From Alphaproteobacteria bacterium (GTDB lineage Bacteria; Pseudomonadota; Alphaproteobacteria; UBA3830): DNA of 60,217 nt. Positions within the stretch are counted from its first letter, which is position 1; every line of letters starts with the position of its first letter. A program made the translations under genes and the position numbers. Where the stretch lies: NCBI GenBank assembly GCA_015062335.1, contig SUUU01000003.1, positions 1 through 60,217 of the forward strand, written 5' to 3'. Shown here piece after piece: positions 1 to 9,857 of the stretch. The notes below the pieces were generated by a model. It made no database searches, had not been told where the DNA came from, and worked only from the letters and a program-made list of their open reading frames with translations.

Positions 1-46
1 GTAGTCTCATTTGTTTTTTCTTTATTCAGAGACTACTCTTTTTTCT
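1..46 (+). terminator. Possible rho-independent terminator at window edge
   Basis: An 8-bp perfect inverted repeat (GTAGTCTC at 1-8, GAGACTAC at 29-36) is followed by a T-rich tract (37-46). This fits a plus-strand terminator for a gene lying upstream of the window. The loop is long (20 nt) and the left arm touches the window edge, so the stem may be longer than can be seen. Confidence 0.35.
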
Positions 47-148
47 TACACTATTCTTCTTTTCCATCGCTTCTGAAATGCTAGTTCAACTCGTCTCATT
101 TGTCTCACTTCTTGCTGAACGAGGACAATCGGATTTAATAAATTCACT

Positions 149-1645
149 CTACATTCCAAGTATTCCCGCTTTGTGATTGAATGCTTCTTTAATTTGAAAC
201 TCCATTAATTGATTATGTTTTATAATTCTTTCCAAATTTGAAAGTTCCAGAATTGGAATATTTCCGTTAAAATTCAATGACTTTAAGGCTGATAATTCCT
301 TTGTTTTTTTGATTAACTCTATGGCGCTGTCATAATCTATGTCATTATTGGAAAAATCTCCTAATACAAGATATTGCATCTTATCAATAGGTAGATTTTT
401 TATGCTTTCACCAATTTTATTGTTAGCAAGGTACAAAAACTTAATTCCACATCCTTCTGAAAAAGCAGCATTGCATAACGCGGAAAAAATCTCGGTGGAC
501 ATTTCGCAATCTCTCGCAACAAACGCAATTAACTCGCTCAAATCTTTTACGGCTTTGCCTACTGATTCGGCTGATTTTACACTTAAAGGATTGCCCGAAA
601 TATTTAAATTTCGTAGCGTTTTCAACTGAGAAAGAGATTGCGAAAGCATCTGTATCGTTGCATCAGGCAGCTTCATGCCGGAAATATCCAGGGATACTAG
701 GTGTGTCATACCAATTAACGCATCTCTCAATATTTCAGCATTTTTGTAAGCATCAACATTGTCGTGTTCAGCAAAATCTTCGAAATAAAACTTTAAATCT
801 TTCAACTGAGTCATACTGACAAGCGATGAGAAGAACAATTTTGCATGTTTGGTTGTACTTTCACATACAGAATATTCCAATTTCTCTAGTTCAGTTGCCT
901 CTTTTATTGACGTTAAAAATTCTTCATAGTCCTTACCATCATCAACGGTCAAAAATCCCAACACTAAAGTTTTCAAAATCGAAGATGAATTTTTTATAGT
1001 TCTTGAAAGAGCTTCGGCTGATTGAGTTAATAATGACTTAAAAATTAAAGTTATAAACTGAAAATTTTTAAATCTAGAAATAGCTTCAAATAAAGGAATG
1101 GATTCACTACCGTCCATTTCAGGTTGAATAATAGAAATACTTGTCAACTTTGTACAGCTGGCTATCCAATTTGCAAGATCACTGCAATCTTTTGTGCTTA
1201 CCTTACAGTTATCAACCGTAATGTCTTGAATATTTTTTACAGCAAATTTTTGTAAATTATCTAATATCTCTTCTGTCAAACTTATTTTATGCAGTTGAAT
1301 GGATCTTAACTTAGGGTATTTTGTAAAAGCATTGAAATCTGAAAAATTAAAACCCTCCGCAAGATTTTCAATGTAATATGTACCATCATAGCTGAACAGT
1401 ATTACTCGATTTGGCTGTATCTTGATTCCGACAACATCGTCATTTTCAATTTTTCCTTGACTCTGATTAAAGCGCCCGAATTCGTCAATTTCTTTTTCGT
1501 TTTCTGGTTTATCTGATATTATCGAGCTTCTGCTTTGATGTTTCCTGTTTGTCATCGAGCTGACGGATTGCTTTGCATCAAGCGTTGAATTCAAAATTAT
1601 TGCGACAGGAATTATACTCCATAAATAACAGTTTATTAGCTTCAT
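149..1645 (-). CDS. Exported leucine-rich-repeat protein
   Basis: About 498 residues. The start at 1645 is preferred over an in-frame ATG at 1687, because only the inner ATG has a GGTGA-like ribosome site and it places a typical signal peptide (MKL, then a hydrophobic run ending near LDA) at the N-terminus. After a polar linker, residues from about 120 to the end carry irregular leucine-rich repeats of the ribonuclease-inhibitor kind, for example LVSLDISGMKL, LRNLNISGNPL, IKFLYLANNKI and LKSLNFNGN. LRR proteins bind other proteins; exported ones in intracellular bacteria are often host-directed, but nothing here shows a target. No catalytic domain or membrane anchor is seen. It is transcribed divergently from the phosphohexomutase gene. 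The shorter gene at 36156 carries a similar repeat. Confidence 0.75.
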   Translation of the reverse strand: MKLINCYLWSIIPVAIILNSTLDAKQSVSSMTNRKHQSRSSIISDKPENEKEIDEFGRFNQSQGKIENDDVVGIKIQPNRVILFSYDGTYYIENLAEGFNFSDFNAFTKYPKLRSIQLHKISLTEEILDNLQKFAVKNIQDITVDNCKVSTKDCSDLANWIASCTKLTSISIIQPEMDGSESIPLFEAISRFKNFQFITLIFKSLLTQSAEALSRTIKNSSSILKTLVLGFLTVDDGKDYEEFLTSIKEATELEKLEYSVCESTTKHAKLFFSSLVSMTQLKDLKFYFEDFAEHDNVDAYKNAEILRDALIGMTHLVSLDISGMKLPDATIQMLSQSLSQLKTLRNLNISGNPLSVKSAESVGKAVKDLSELIAFVARDCEMSTEIFSALCNAAFSEGCGIKFLYLANNKIGESIKNLPIDKMQYLVLGDFSNNDIDYDSAIELIKKTKELSALKSLNFNGNIPILELSNLERIIKHNQLMEFQIKEAFNHKAGILGM

Positions 1646-1747
1646 TATCACATTCACCGTAAATTGTATCTTAGGATATGAAATCATAAAAAAGTAAATA
1701 ACTTCTGAAAATTTCTATATTTCTTTTATTTTTTTCAAATATTTTCA

Positions 1748-1753
1748 TATAAT
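1748..1753 (+). promoter_or_regulatory. Probable -10 box upstream of the phosphohexomutase-dnaG-rpoD run
   Basis: A perfect TATAAT lies 30 bp before the GTG start at 1784, in the 138-bp divergent spacer. The hexamer 17 bp further upstream (TTTATT) is a poor -35 match, so only the -10 is convincing. Confidence 0.4.
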
Positions 1754-1783
1754 GACTGCGGTTAAGAGAAGAAGGTTATCAGA

Positions 1784-3220
1784 GTGCTTATCGATAAATT
1801 AAAAAAGTTGCTGTGTATGGACAGCGACACTTCTCCGAAGAGTCGCCCTTTATCTGATGACATTTTAAGAAATTACGATATTCGAGGAATTTTTGACGTT
1901 AATCTGTTCACGGATGATGCGTATAAAATAGGACGAGCGTTTGGTACATATCTTCATAGAAAAGGATTAAAAAAGATTGCCGTTGGGCATGACTGTCGAA
2001 ATTCCTCAGAAGCCTTAGTATCTTCATTAATTAACGGGCTAATTCGTTCAGGTGCTGAAGTTGTGGAATTAGGAGTTTGTCATACTCCTCTTGTGTATTA
2101 TACCGTGCATAAATTTTCAATGGACGCTGGCATCATGGTTACAGGTTCGCATAACACAGGCGAATATAATGGGTTTAAATTTATGGTTGGTACCGATTCG
2201 TTTTACGGAAGCGAAATAAAAAAACTTGGGAAAAGTGCTCAACTCAAAGATTTTGATGAGGTCAGCGGACGTGAAATCATTATGAACGATATCTTTTCCC
2301 AATATATTTCCGATATTTTATCTGGATTTGTCTTTTCCGATGACCTGAAAATAGCGTGGGATATAGGAAATGGTGCGACAAGCAACGTCATCCGAGAAAT
2401 AGTGACACGAATTCCTGGACAACATCACATATTGTTTGAAGACATGAATGGAGACTTTCCAAATCGACAGCCTGATCCTACAGTAGAATCAAACGTTAGT
2501 TACCTGAAAAAATTGGTTGCTTACAATAAATTTGACGCTGGTTTTGCTTTTGATAGCGATGGGGACAGATTGAGTGTTGTTAATTTTCAAGGACAAATGA
2601 TACGTAGCGATCAATTGTTGGAAGTCTTTGCAACTGATTTTTTAAGAAAAAACCCGGGAGCACAAGTAATAGGAGATGTAAAAGTCTGTAATAGAGTGTT
2701 CGATACTATTAAGAATTTAGGCGGTATTCCTATTATGGAAAAAGTTGGACATTCATTCATTAAAGCAAGGATGAAATCCAGCGGAGCACTGTTAGCAGGC
2801 GAAATGAGTGGTCATTTTTACTTTAATGACAGTTGGTATGGCTTTGATGACGGCATTTACGCAGCACTAAGATGTTTGGAAATTCTGGGTAATGATAAAA
2901 ATGCATTTACGAATATTCCATATGGATATGTAACGCCAGAAATTCGCATCGGTTGCAAGGAAGATGAAAAATCCGCTATTGTATCCGGTATAAAATCTGA
3001 CTTACGGAATAATAAAGTGGATTTCTGCGAAATTGACGGCATTCGTGTTACTAACAATTTAGGTTGGTGGTTGTTGAGACCATCCAATACTCAAAACGCC
3101 ATTTCATTAAGAATAGAAGCAAACCAAAAGGAAGATATTTCTGCAATTTTTGACGAAATCAGTGGGTATCTACGGACTTACGTAAATCAAATAAGAACTA
3201 TATTATCTCGATATGAATAA
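1784..3220 (+). CDS. Phosphomannomutase/phosphoglucomutase (alpha-D-phosphohexomutase family)
   Basis: 478 residues. The family interconverts hexose 1- and 6-phosphates for LPS and exopolysaccharide precursors in the cytosol. The phosphoserine loop TGSHNTGEYNGFK (about residues 120-132), the metal-binding loop FDSDGDRLS and the sugar-binding GEMSGHFYF segment are all present, with the C-terminal phosphate-binding region RPSNTQN at the expected end. Overall length fits the AlgC/ManB type. The GTG start at 1784 follows a GAAGAAGG ribosome site. Its last 8 bases overlap dnaG, so the two are probably co-transcribed. Whether mannose or glucose phosphate is preferred cannot be read from sequence; the first ~20 residues are an extra N-terminal stretch. 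Confidence 0.9.
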   Translation: MLIDKLKKLLCMDSDTSPKSRPLSDDILRNYDIRGIFDVNLFTDDAYKIGRAFGTYLHRKGLKKIAVGHDCRNSSEALVSSLINGLIRSGAEVVELGVCHTPLVYYTVHKFSMDAGIMVTGSHNTGEYNGFKFMVGTDSFYGSEIKKLGKSAQLKDFDEVSGREIIMNDIFSQYISDILSGFVFSDDLKIAWDIGNGATSNVIREIVTRIPGQHHILFEDMNGDFPNRQPDPTVESNVSYLKKLVAYNKFDAGFAFDSDGDRLSVVNFQGQMIRSDQLLEVFATDFLRKNPGAQVIGDVKVCNRVFDTIKNLGGIPIMEKVGHSFIKARMKSSGALLAGEMSGHFYFNDSWYGFDDGIYAALRCLEILGNDKNAFTNIPYGYVTPEIRIGCKEDEKSAIVSGIKSDLRNNKVDFCEIDGIRVTNNLGWWLLRPSNTQNAISLRIEANQKEDISAIFDEISGYLRTYVNQIRTILSRYE

Positions 3221-4958
3221 GGAATTTATTGAATCTTTAAAAAGCAGGATATCTATAGTTGATATAATCTCTTCCAGGATTCGCCTGAAGAGATCTGGGA
3301 ATGCTTGGTTTGGTCTTTGTCCTTTTCATAAAGAAAAAACAGGATCATTTAAAGTTGATGAAGTCAAAGGATTTTTCTATTGTTTTGGCTGTGGAGCCGG
3401 AGGTGATGCAATTAAATTTATAATGGAATATGATAAAACTTCATTTCAGGAAGCCATTGAGACAATAGCTCATCAGTATGGGATAGAGTTACCATCTAGA
3501 AAAGAAAATAATGTTAACGATTCACATTATTCTCTTCGAGAGATTTTGGATATTTCAAAAAGTTATTTCACTGAAAGCTTGAAAAGTGCAGCAGGTGAAA
3601 AGGCAAGGGATTATTTAAAATACAGGCGAATCTCTGATGATTCAGTATCAAAATTTCAAATAGGATATGCCCCTAATAATTCAGATTTATACAATTTACT
3701 AAAGAAAAAAGGATACTCTAATCATGATATAATCCGTACAGGGATTTTTTTCAAGTCTTCTCGCGGATCGGATTTGATAAATAGATATCATGATAGATTA
3801 ATCTTTCCCATTATTGATGCTTTCGGTAAATGTGTAGGATTTGGCGGCAGAATACTGAATAAGAGCGATAAAGCAAAATATATCAATTCTCCAGAAACAG
3901 AGATTTATAAAAAAAGCGAACATTTATATGGTTATCATTTGGCAAAGAAAGGGTCTACCAGAAGAATTATTATTACAGAAGGGTATTTAGACGTTATTTC
4001 TTTACATCAAGCCGAATTTGATGGCGCAGTAGCCCCTCTTGGAACAACCATCAGCGATACACAAATTGAAATGTGTTGGAAAATATGCAGTGATCCAGTA
4101 ATTTCACTGGATGGAGATCAGGCCGGACTAAAAGCGTCATATAGGTGGACAGATAAAATTTTATCTTGTGCAAAACCTGGAAAATCTTTCAAATTTGCAA
4201 TTCTTCCTCAGGGCTCAGATCCAGATGTTCTAGTCTTTAATGGACAAATGGATGTTATCAAAGAGTCAATCAATAACGCTATACCTTTATCTCAGTGGCT
4301 TTGGGAAGGAGCATTTCGACTGTTTCCTTCTCAAACACCCGAACAAAAAGCCGAATTAATTCAGACACTGCTACAAAAAATCGAAGTTATCCAAGATCCA
4401 TCATTGAAAAAATTATATTCCCAATATATAAAACGCAGAGAATATTCGCTTGGCAAAAACCAAAAAACAGAGCAACATTTTGTAAACTTGCGGAGAGCTT
4501 TTACTGCTAAAGAAAAAATTGAAAAAATACTGCTTGTGACATTAATAAATCATCCCTATATTATGGATAGAGTGGTGGAAAGTTTTGTAAAACTTGAATT
4601 TTCAAATGAAAGAATGCAGGTCATAAAAAATCGCATTATACAAAGTTATGAAGATTATGGAGTAGAAAATGGTGAAAAGTTTGCGAGTGAAATTGGCCAA
4701 TTACTTCATGATCAATTTGATGAATTCACAGATATAAAGTTTGAAGCGGCATTTTCTAATCCGGAAGCATCAGAAGAGGACGCTTTAAGCGGATGGAATC
4801 ATTTGATAAAAAAATATCTGACGGATCCGCGAGTTCAGGAAGATTTACAAAATGCCTCGGCTAGGTTAAAATACTCTTTCTCAGAGGATGACTGGCAAAG
4901 GTTAAAAGCTTTAAAAACCGAAATTATTTTTGATAAGACAAAAGGACAGGAGTTATAA
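3213..4958 (+). CDS. dnaG: DNA primase
   Basis: 581 residues. It makes RNA primers for the replication fork. The N-terminal CHC2 zinc ribbon is intact (C36, H39, C57, C60), followed by the DnaG catalytic core with the TOPRIM motif EGYLDVIS and the SLDGDQAG metal-binding segment. The C-terminal third is the less conserved helicase-binding region. The ATG overlaps the preceding stop by 8 bases and the stop lies one base before the rpoD ATG, giving the usual dnaG-rpoD block of the macromolecular-synthesis operon; rpsU, present in gammaproteobacteria, is absent here as in alphaproteobacteria. Confidence 0.97.
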   Translation: MNKEFIESLKSRISIVDIISSRIRLKRSGNAWFGLCPFHKEKTGSFKVDEVKGFFYCFGCGAGGDAIKFIMEYDKTSFQEAIETIAHQYGIELPSRKENNVNDSHYSLREILDISKSYFTESLKSAAGEKARDYLKYRRISDDSVSKFQIGYAPNNSDLYNLLKKKGYSNHDIIRTGIFFKSSRGSDLINRYHDRLIFPIIDAFGKCVGFGGRILNKSDKAKYINSPETEIYKKSEHLYGYHLAKKGSTRRIIITEGYLDVISLHQAEFDGAVAPLGTTISDTQIEMCWKICSDPVISLDGDQAGLKASYRWTDKILSCAKPGKSFKFAILPQGSDPDVLVFNGQMDVIKESINNAIPLSQWLWEGAFRLFPSQTPEQKAELIQTLLQKIEVIQDPSLKKLYSQYIKRREYSLGKNQKTEQHFVNLRRAFTAKEKIEKILLVTLINHPYIMDRVVESFVKLEFSNERMQVIKNRIIQSYEDYGVENGEKFASEIGQLLHDQFDEFTDIKFEAAFSNPEASEEDALSGWNHLIKKYLTDPRVQEDLQNASARLKYSFSEDDWQRLKALKTEIIFDKTKGQEL

Positions 4959-4959
4959 C

Positions 4960-6774
4960 ATGGTAGCGTTATCAAATTCACAAATTCTGGAAAAAGATGA
5001 TCAATTACATAAAGATGATAGCGCCGAAGCGGAGTTCGGCATGTTACTAGCAAAGGGAAAGGAGCGTGGATACATTACGTATGACGAGTTAAACGACGTT
5101 TTACCTAAAGAAAAGTTTTCTTCTGAAAAGATTGACGACGCCATTACTGGAATCACTACCTTGGGAATTCAACTCATAGAAAGTGAAGATGCTGAAACAT
5201 TCACTCGTCAAGATGAAAATAGCGATGATACCTCAGCTGTTCAAGAGAGCGATAACGATGAAAATTTGTTACGTACTGATGACCCGGTTCGATTATATTT
5301 GAGAGAAATGGGTAACGTTGAACTACTATCCCGTGATGGTGAAGTTGAATTAGCAAAAAGAATCGAAGATGGATATGCCGATGTCATTAGTGGATTAAGT
5401 GAAAATCCTCGAACATTTGTAAAATTTAAGCAATGGATAAAGGAATTACCTGAACATAAAATATTGCTTAGAGATATCGTCCAGATTGACAATGGCAAAG
5501 ATCAAGTTAATGACGAGGACGCTGAACTTGATGAGCTAGTCGAAGAAGTTGACTCAGACAATGTTGCTCCAGAATTTAGCGAGCAAGAAGAAAAGCTAAT
5601 TCCTGAAGTTATTGAGTCTTTAAACAATGCCATATCTCTATATGATCAGATCATAGCATCACAAAATCCATCTAACAAACAGAAGCAAGAGTTGGTTGAT
5701 GTCATGTTGAAGTTAAAATTAACTCAGTCTACGATCAACAAATTATGTGAAGATCTGTATGTCTTAAACAGACAATTGATAAAAAGCGAAACTGCCTTAT
5801 TAAAATCAGCACAAGCAAGCGGCATCAGTAGAGATGGATTTTTAAAAAATTATTACGGCAATGAAACCAATGATGATTGGGAAAACTCATTACTAAAGTT
5901 TTCAAATTGGAAATCTTTTTTTGATTGCGCAAAAGCGGAAATTTCAGAACATCAAAAGTTAGCAAAAGCAATTGAGAAGGAAGCTATGCTACCTATCGGT
6001 GTATTTAGGAAGTTAGTTGCCTGCATTCAAAAAGGAGAAAGAGAAGCGAGCAGGGCGAAAAAAGAAATGATTGAAGCAAATCTTCGCTTGGTAATCTCTA
6101 TTGCGAAAAAATACACAAACAGAGGTTTACAGTTCCTGGATTTGATTCAAGAAGGAAACATTGGGTTAATGAAGGCTGTTGATAAATTTGAGTATAGGCG
6201 AGGATATAAATTTTCAACATATGCAACATGGTGGATTCGGCAGGCTATAACCAGATCTATCGCAGATCAAGCTCGTACAATAAGAATCCCTGTCCATATG
6301 ATTGAAACAATTAATAAAATTGTCAGAACGTCTCGCCAGATTTTAAACGAAACAGGAAGAGAGCCATCTCCTGAAGAGTTGGCAGAAAGACTGCATATGC
6401 CGTTGGATAAAGTTAGAAAGGTTTTGAAAATTGCAAAAGAGCCCGTCAGTTTAGAATCTCCGATAGGTGATGAAGATGATTCTCATCTTGGTGATTTTAT
6501 TGAAGATAAAAATATTGCGCAACCTGTTGATTCAGCTGTTAATTCAAGTTTAAAAGAAACTACAACATTGGTGTTAGCGAGCCTGACTCCGAGAGAGGAA
6601 AGAGTTTTGAGGATGCGTTTTGGTATAGGTATGAATAGTGACCATACTTTGGAAGAAGTCGGACAACAATTTTCCGTAACAAGAGAAAGAATCAGGCAGA
6701 TTGAAGCAAAAGCTTTGCGTAAATTAAAACATCCTAGCAGATCGCGAAAATTGAAAACTTTCTTGGATGAGTAA
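4960..6774 (+). CDS. rpoD: RNA polymerase primary sigma factor (sigma-70)
   Basis: 604 residues from the ATG at 4960, which follows an AGGAG site; an in-frame TTG at 4930 inside dnaG is less likely. Region 1.1 is recognisable near residues 25-60, region 1.2 at [11 protein letters not shown], then a long acidic non-conserved region. Region 2 ([25 protein letters not shown]) and region 4 ([31 protein letters not shown]) are textbook primary-sigma sequences and the protein ends FLDE. The intact recognition helices mean promoters in this genome should look like standard TTGACA/TATAAT, which agrees with the promoters found in this window. Confidence 0.98.
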   Translation: MVALSNSQILEKDDQLHKDDSAEAEFGMLLAKGKERGYITYDELNDVLPKEKFSSEKIDDAITGITTLGIQLIESEDAETFTRQDENSDDTSAVQESDNDENLLRTDDPVRLYLREMGNVELLSRDGEVELAKRIEDGYADVISGLSENPRTFVKFKQWIKELPEHKILLRDIVQIDNGKDQVNDEDAELDELVEEVDSDNVAPEFSEQEEKLIPEVIESLNNAISLYDQIIASQNPSNKQKQELVDVMLKLKLTQSTINKLCEDLYVLNRQLIKSETALLKSAQASGISRDGFLKNYYGNETNDDWENSLLKFSNWKSFFDCAKAEISEHQKLAKAIEKEAMLPIGVFRKLVACIQKGEREASRAKKEMIEANLRLVISIAKKYTNRGLQFLDLIQEGNIGLMKAVDKFEYRRGYKFSTYATWWIRQAITRSIADQARTIRIPVHMIETINKIVRTSRQILNETGREPSPEELAERLHMPLDKVRKVLKIAKEPVSLESPIGDEDDSHLGDFIEDKNIAQPVDSAVNSSLKETTTLVLASLTPREERVLRMRFGIGMNSDHTLEEVGQQFSVTRERIRQIEAKALRKLKHPSRSRKLKTFLDE

Positions 6775-6814
6775 ATTTATGACTTCTGGGTATTTGCAGG
6801 TTGCTGACCAATGA

Positions 6815-6844
6815 TTGAAGAATTGTCTGTTTTGGGTGTATACT
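6815..6844 (+). promoter_or_regulatory. Promoter of the outer-membrane barrel gene (and probably dnaN-recF)
   Basis: TTGAAG at 6815-6820 and TATACT at 6839-6844 are separated by 18 bp and lie 25 bp before the ATG at 6870. The 95-bp spacer after rpoD suggests a separate transcription start here. Confidence 0.5.
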
Positions 6845-6869
6845 GCGATTGGTTGAAAAAGGGTGGTTT

Positions 6870-7604
6870 ATGAAAAATATTTTTTGTTGTATGTTTGTTT
6901 TGGGAGTATGTAATGTTGTTGTAAATGTTTCAGCGTTGAAAGATATGCAATCTGAGACAGGGAATGTAAGTGTATACGAAGCTGAAAATTCTTATGATTT
7001 TCAAGAACTTGCAGAACCTGATAGAAATGTTAGCGGGGCTTACTATGGATTAGGATATGAGCTATCTTTCGTGAAGTATAAAGTTAATGCAGAAGATGTA
7101 AGCGCGAACAAAAACAAGGCATTAAAAAAATCTGCTACGCAAAATGGTTTGTCACTAATCGGTGGATTTGGTAGCAGCATTTATAAGAGATACTACGCTG
7201 GATTGGAATTTGAAATTATGAACCGTTTTGCGGGAAAAACCTCGTATGATGAAGACTTGGGAGTGAAATTTTCAAAGCAGTTTGGAATCAATATGGACGC
7301 TCGCTTCGGCTACTTGTTTCCTCAACTCGGAAGTATGATTTATGTTACTGCCGGATTTTCTCGAACTTTAGGAAAAATCGTTGCTAAGTCCAACGGAAGT
7401 AGCGCTGGATTTGGGTCGTATTTTCCTACAGTCGGTTTAGGTTATGAGTATAAAATTAATGCATCATGGAATATCAGAATCGATGGTCGGTATTCTATAA
7501 CATCAAAAGATACAGGAAAAGTCGTAGTTTCAGATAATCGTTGGGATTGTTCGGTAAAACCTCAAAGGACAAGTATAAGGCTATCTATTACTAGAAACAT
7601 ATAA
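6870..7604 (+). CDS. Outer-membrane beta-barrel surface protein
   Basis: 244 residues. The start at 6870 is chosen because GGGTGG lies just upstream and the protein then opens with a signal peptide (MKNIFC, hydrophobic core, cleavage near VSA). The mature part alternates aromatic and glycine-rich strands such as YYGLGYELSFVKY, GLSLIGGFGSS, YYAGLEFEI, GSMIYVTAGFSRT, FPTVGLGYEYKI and WNIRIDGRYSI, typical of small eight-stranded OmpA/opacity-type barrels. No OmpA peptidoglycan-binding domain follows. Likely an integral surface antigen; precise family not recognised. It sits between rpoD and dnaN, 17 bp before dnaN. Confidence 0.8.
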   Translation: MKNIFCCMFVLGVCNVVVNVSALKDMQSETGNVSVYEAENSYDFQELAEPDRNVSGAYYGLGYELSFVKYKVNAEDVSANKNKALKKSATQNGLSLIGGFGSSIYKRYYAGLEFEIMNRFAGKTSYDEDLGVKFSKQFGINMDARFGYLFPQLGSMIYVTAGFSRTLGKIVAKSNGSSAGFGSYFPTVGLGYEYKINASWNIRIDGRYSITSKDTGKVVVSDNRWDCSVKPQRTSIRLSITRNI

Positions 7605-7621
7605 AGGAAGGAAAACAAAAT

Positions 7622-8725
7622 ATGCGAGCTAAGGTATCATTAAAAGACATTTTGCCTGCAGTCATGAGAACTGTTAGCGTTGCCGATAAAAAATCCATAG
7701 TACCCATTCTATCCCATGTCTTGATGGATTTTAATGCTAAGGGTTTAACAATTCAGGCGACGGATTTGGACCATTCTATTGTGGAGCAAGTCTCCGCAGA
7801 GGTCGATACTTTCGGCTCGTTGGCAGTACCTGCCGGAGTGTTGGGAGATATTTTACGTAAAGTTCCAAATGAGACTATTTTGGAGTTCTCTGCGATAGAA
7901 AAAGGAGATAAATTGTTGGTAACCGCCGGACGGTTTAAATTTGAATTGTCAACGTTAAGAGCAGATGATTTTCCCGTAATTTCACGTTTAGAAAATACGT
8001 GTCGTTTTTTATTGAATGCATCTGATTTTAACAAACTAATCAGCCGGACGAAATTTTCTATTTCTCCAGAAGAAAGTCGTCATAATTTGAATGGTATTTT
8101 TATTCATAAAAAAGATGATATGTTAAAAGCCGCATCAACAGATGGGCACAGATTGTCTGTTTCAGCTATACCTCTTTCCGCAAAGGAGAGTATTCAGGGG
8201 GTTATTGTTGCGCGGAAAACTGTGTTTGAAATAAAAAAGCTGTTGGACACCGCTGAGAATGACGTAGTAATAACGTTCAGTGCAAATCAAATTCAATTTG
8301 AAATTGGAAATATTCTGTTTATTTCAAAGTTGGTAGATGGTAATTTCCCAGATTACACGAGAGTTATTCCGGCAGCTGATGGTGAGTTTTTTACGGTTAA
8401 GAGATCCGATTTTGTAGAAATTATAGACAGAGTTGCAGTTATCTCTGACGATAAAGTTAAAGCTGTTAAGTTAGGATTAAGTAAGAACAGTTTGAGTTGT
8501 TATGTTGCTAATAATAAGATCGGCAGCGGACAAGATATTGTGGATGTTAAATACGATGGCAAAGAATGGTCTGCAGGATTTAATGCAAGTTATCTTTTGG
8601 ATATTGCGCAGACATTACAAGGGGATGAGTTAAAAATCTATGTTAAAGAATCACTGACTCCAATTTTAATTATAGATCCATCAGAACCTGAATCTTTGTT
8701 CGTCGTTATGCCGATGAGAATTTAA
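7622..8725 (+). CDS. dnaN: DNA polymerase III beta sliding clamp
   Basis: 367 residues, the standard clamp length. Three clamp domains are visible; conserved stretches include the N-terminal KKSIVPILSHVLMD, LEFELS-like FKFELSTLRADDFP, the STDGHRLS loop in the middle domain, and the C-terminal PILI...VVMPMRI tail where clamp-binding motifs dock. The ATG follows an AAGGAAGG purine tract with a spacer of about 10. It is followed after 9 bases by recF, as in many bacteria, but dnaA is not adjacent. Confidence 0.97.
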   Translation: MRAKVSLKDILPAVMRTVSVADKKSIVPILSHVLMDFNAKGLTIQATDLDHSIVEQVSAEVDTFGSLAVPAGVLGDILRKVPNETILEFSAIEKGDKLLVTAGRFKFELSTLRADDFPVISRLENTCRFLLNASDFNKLISRTKFSISPEESRHNLNGIFIHKKDDMLKAASTDGHRLSVSAIPLSAKESIQGVIVARKTVFEIKKLLDTAENDVVITFSANQIQFEIGNILFISKLVDGNFPDYTRVIPAADGEFFTVKRSDFVEIIDRVAVISDDKVKAVKLGLSKNSLSCYVANNKIGSGQDIVDVKYDGKEWSAGFNASYLLDIAQTLQGDELKIYVKESLTPILIIDPSEPESLFVVMPMRI

Positions 8726-8734
8726 GAGCAATTT

Positions 8735-9844
8735 GTGCAGCCTACAGTTTTAAAATTAGTCTGTCGCAATTTTCGTTCTTATCGAACGTTGGGTTTAGGG
8801 TTTTCTTCTCGTTTTGTGTGTTTTTTTGGAAAGAACGGCGCGGGAAAGACGAATATATTGGAGGCTATTTCATTGTTTTCTTCCGATAGGGGACTACGAA
8901 AGGCGGCGGTTGCTGATTTTTCCAATAACAAATCTCCAAAAGATAGTTGGAGTTTGAAATTGTCATTGCAAAATGGGAATTACAAGACATTTTTATCCAC
9001 AAGTGTCAATAATGGAAGGAGAGTAGCATCGGTAGATGATAGCTCATTGACTTCTCTATCAAAGTTAGAAGATTTTTTGTGGCCTATCTGGATTACCCCA
9101 AGCATGGGAACTATTTTTATTGGATCCAAAAATGATAGGCGTAGTTTCTTTGATCACCTGGTCAGTGGATTTGATAGAAACTACAAAGAGCGTTTGCGAA
9201 GAATATCATCATTACAAAAAGAGAGATTGCATGTCATTTTTTTCAGAAAAGATTTGAATTGGCTGCAAGTATTGGAAAACAAATTAGCTGAAGAAAATAT
9301 CGAAATTGCAAAAGTGCGCCGAAATTTTTTGGAGATGTTAAAAAAAACTTTTGACAACTATCAATCAGATTTTTTACGGCCAAATATCAAAATTTCAGGA
9401 ATTATAGAAGATATCACACAACAAAATAGTGAAGAAAACGCAATTTTAGAGATAATGCAAGCTTTATCCAATTCTCGTATCGATGATTCTGAAAAACAAA
9501 CAACAAAGGTCAGCGTAAACAAAAGTCAATGGTTAGCATATCACCCTAAGACGTCATTTGAAGCCGAAAATTGTTCTACCGGAGAACAAAAAGCTTTTTT
9601 AATTTCTCTAATTTTAGCTGTAACAAGAATTTATCAACAATCCAAACGCGGAATTCCTGTTTTGCTATTAGATGATCTTATGGTTCACCTAGATTCAATC
9701 AGACGCCAAACTTTAACAAATGAACTACTTGATTTGAACGTCCAAACTTTTTTCACGGGAACGGAAATCGAGCTATTTGAATCGATAAACAAAGAAGCCC
9801 AACTCTATCATGTAGAACAATCTATTTGTTCAGAAATTTATTAA
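8735..9844 (+). CDS. recF: DNA replication and repair protein RecF
   Basis: 369 residues. RecF is an SMC-like ATPase that helps load RecA at single-stranded gaps. Walker A is FGKNGAGKTN (about residues 31-40), the ABC signature is CSTGEQKAFLIS and Walker B is PVLLLDDLMVHLD. It uses a GTG start at 8735 with only a weak upstream purine stretch, 9 bases behind dnaN, so translational coupling is likely. The C-terminal part retains the D-loop region HLDSIRR. Length is normal for the family. Confidence 0.96.
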   Translation: MQPTVLKLVCRNFRSYRTLGLGFSSRFVCFFGKNGAGKTNILEAISLFSSDRGLRKAAVADFSNNKSPKDSWSLKLSLQNGNYKTFLSTSVNNGRRVASVDDSSLTSLSKLEDFLWPIWITPSMGTIFIGSKNDRRSFFDHLVSGFDRNYKERLRRISSLQKERLHVIFFRKDLNWLQVLENKLAEENIEIAKVRRNFLEMLKKTFDNYQSDFLRPNIKISGIIEDITQQNSEENAILEIMQALSNSRIDDSEKQTTKVSVNKSQWLAYHPKTSFEAENCSTGEQKAFLISLILAVTRIYQQSKRGIPVLLLDDLMVHLDSIRRQTLTNELLDLNVQTFFTGTEIELFESINKEAQLYHVEQSICSEIY

Positions 9845-9857
9845 ACTGAGCTTCGAT

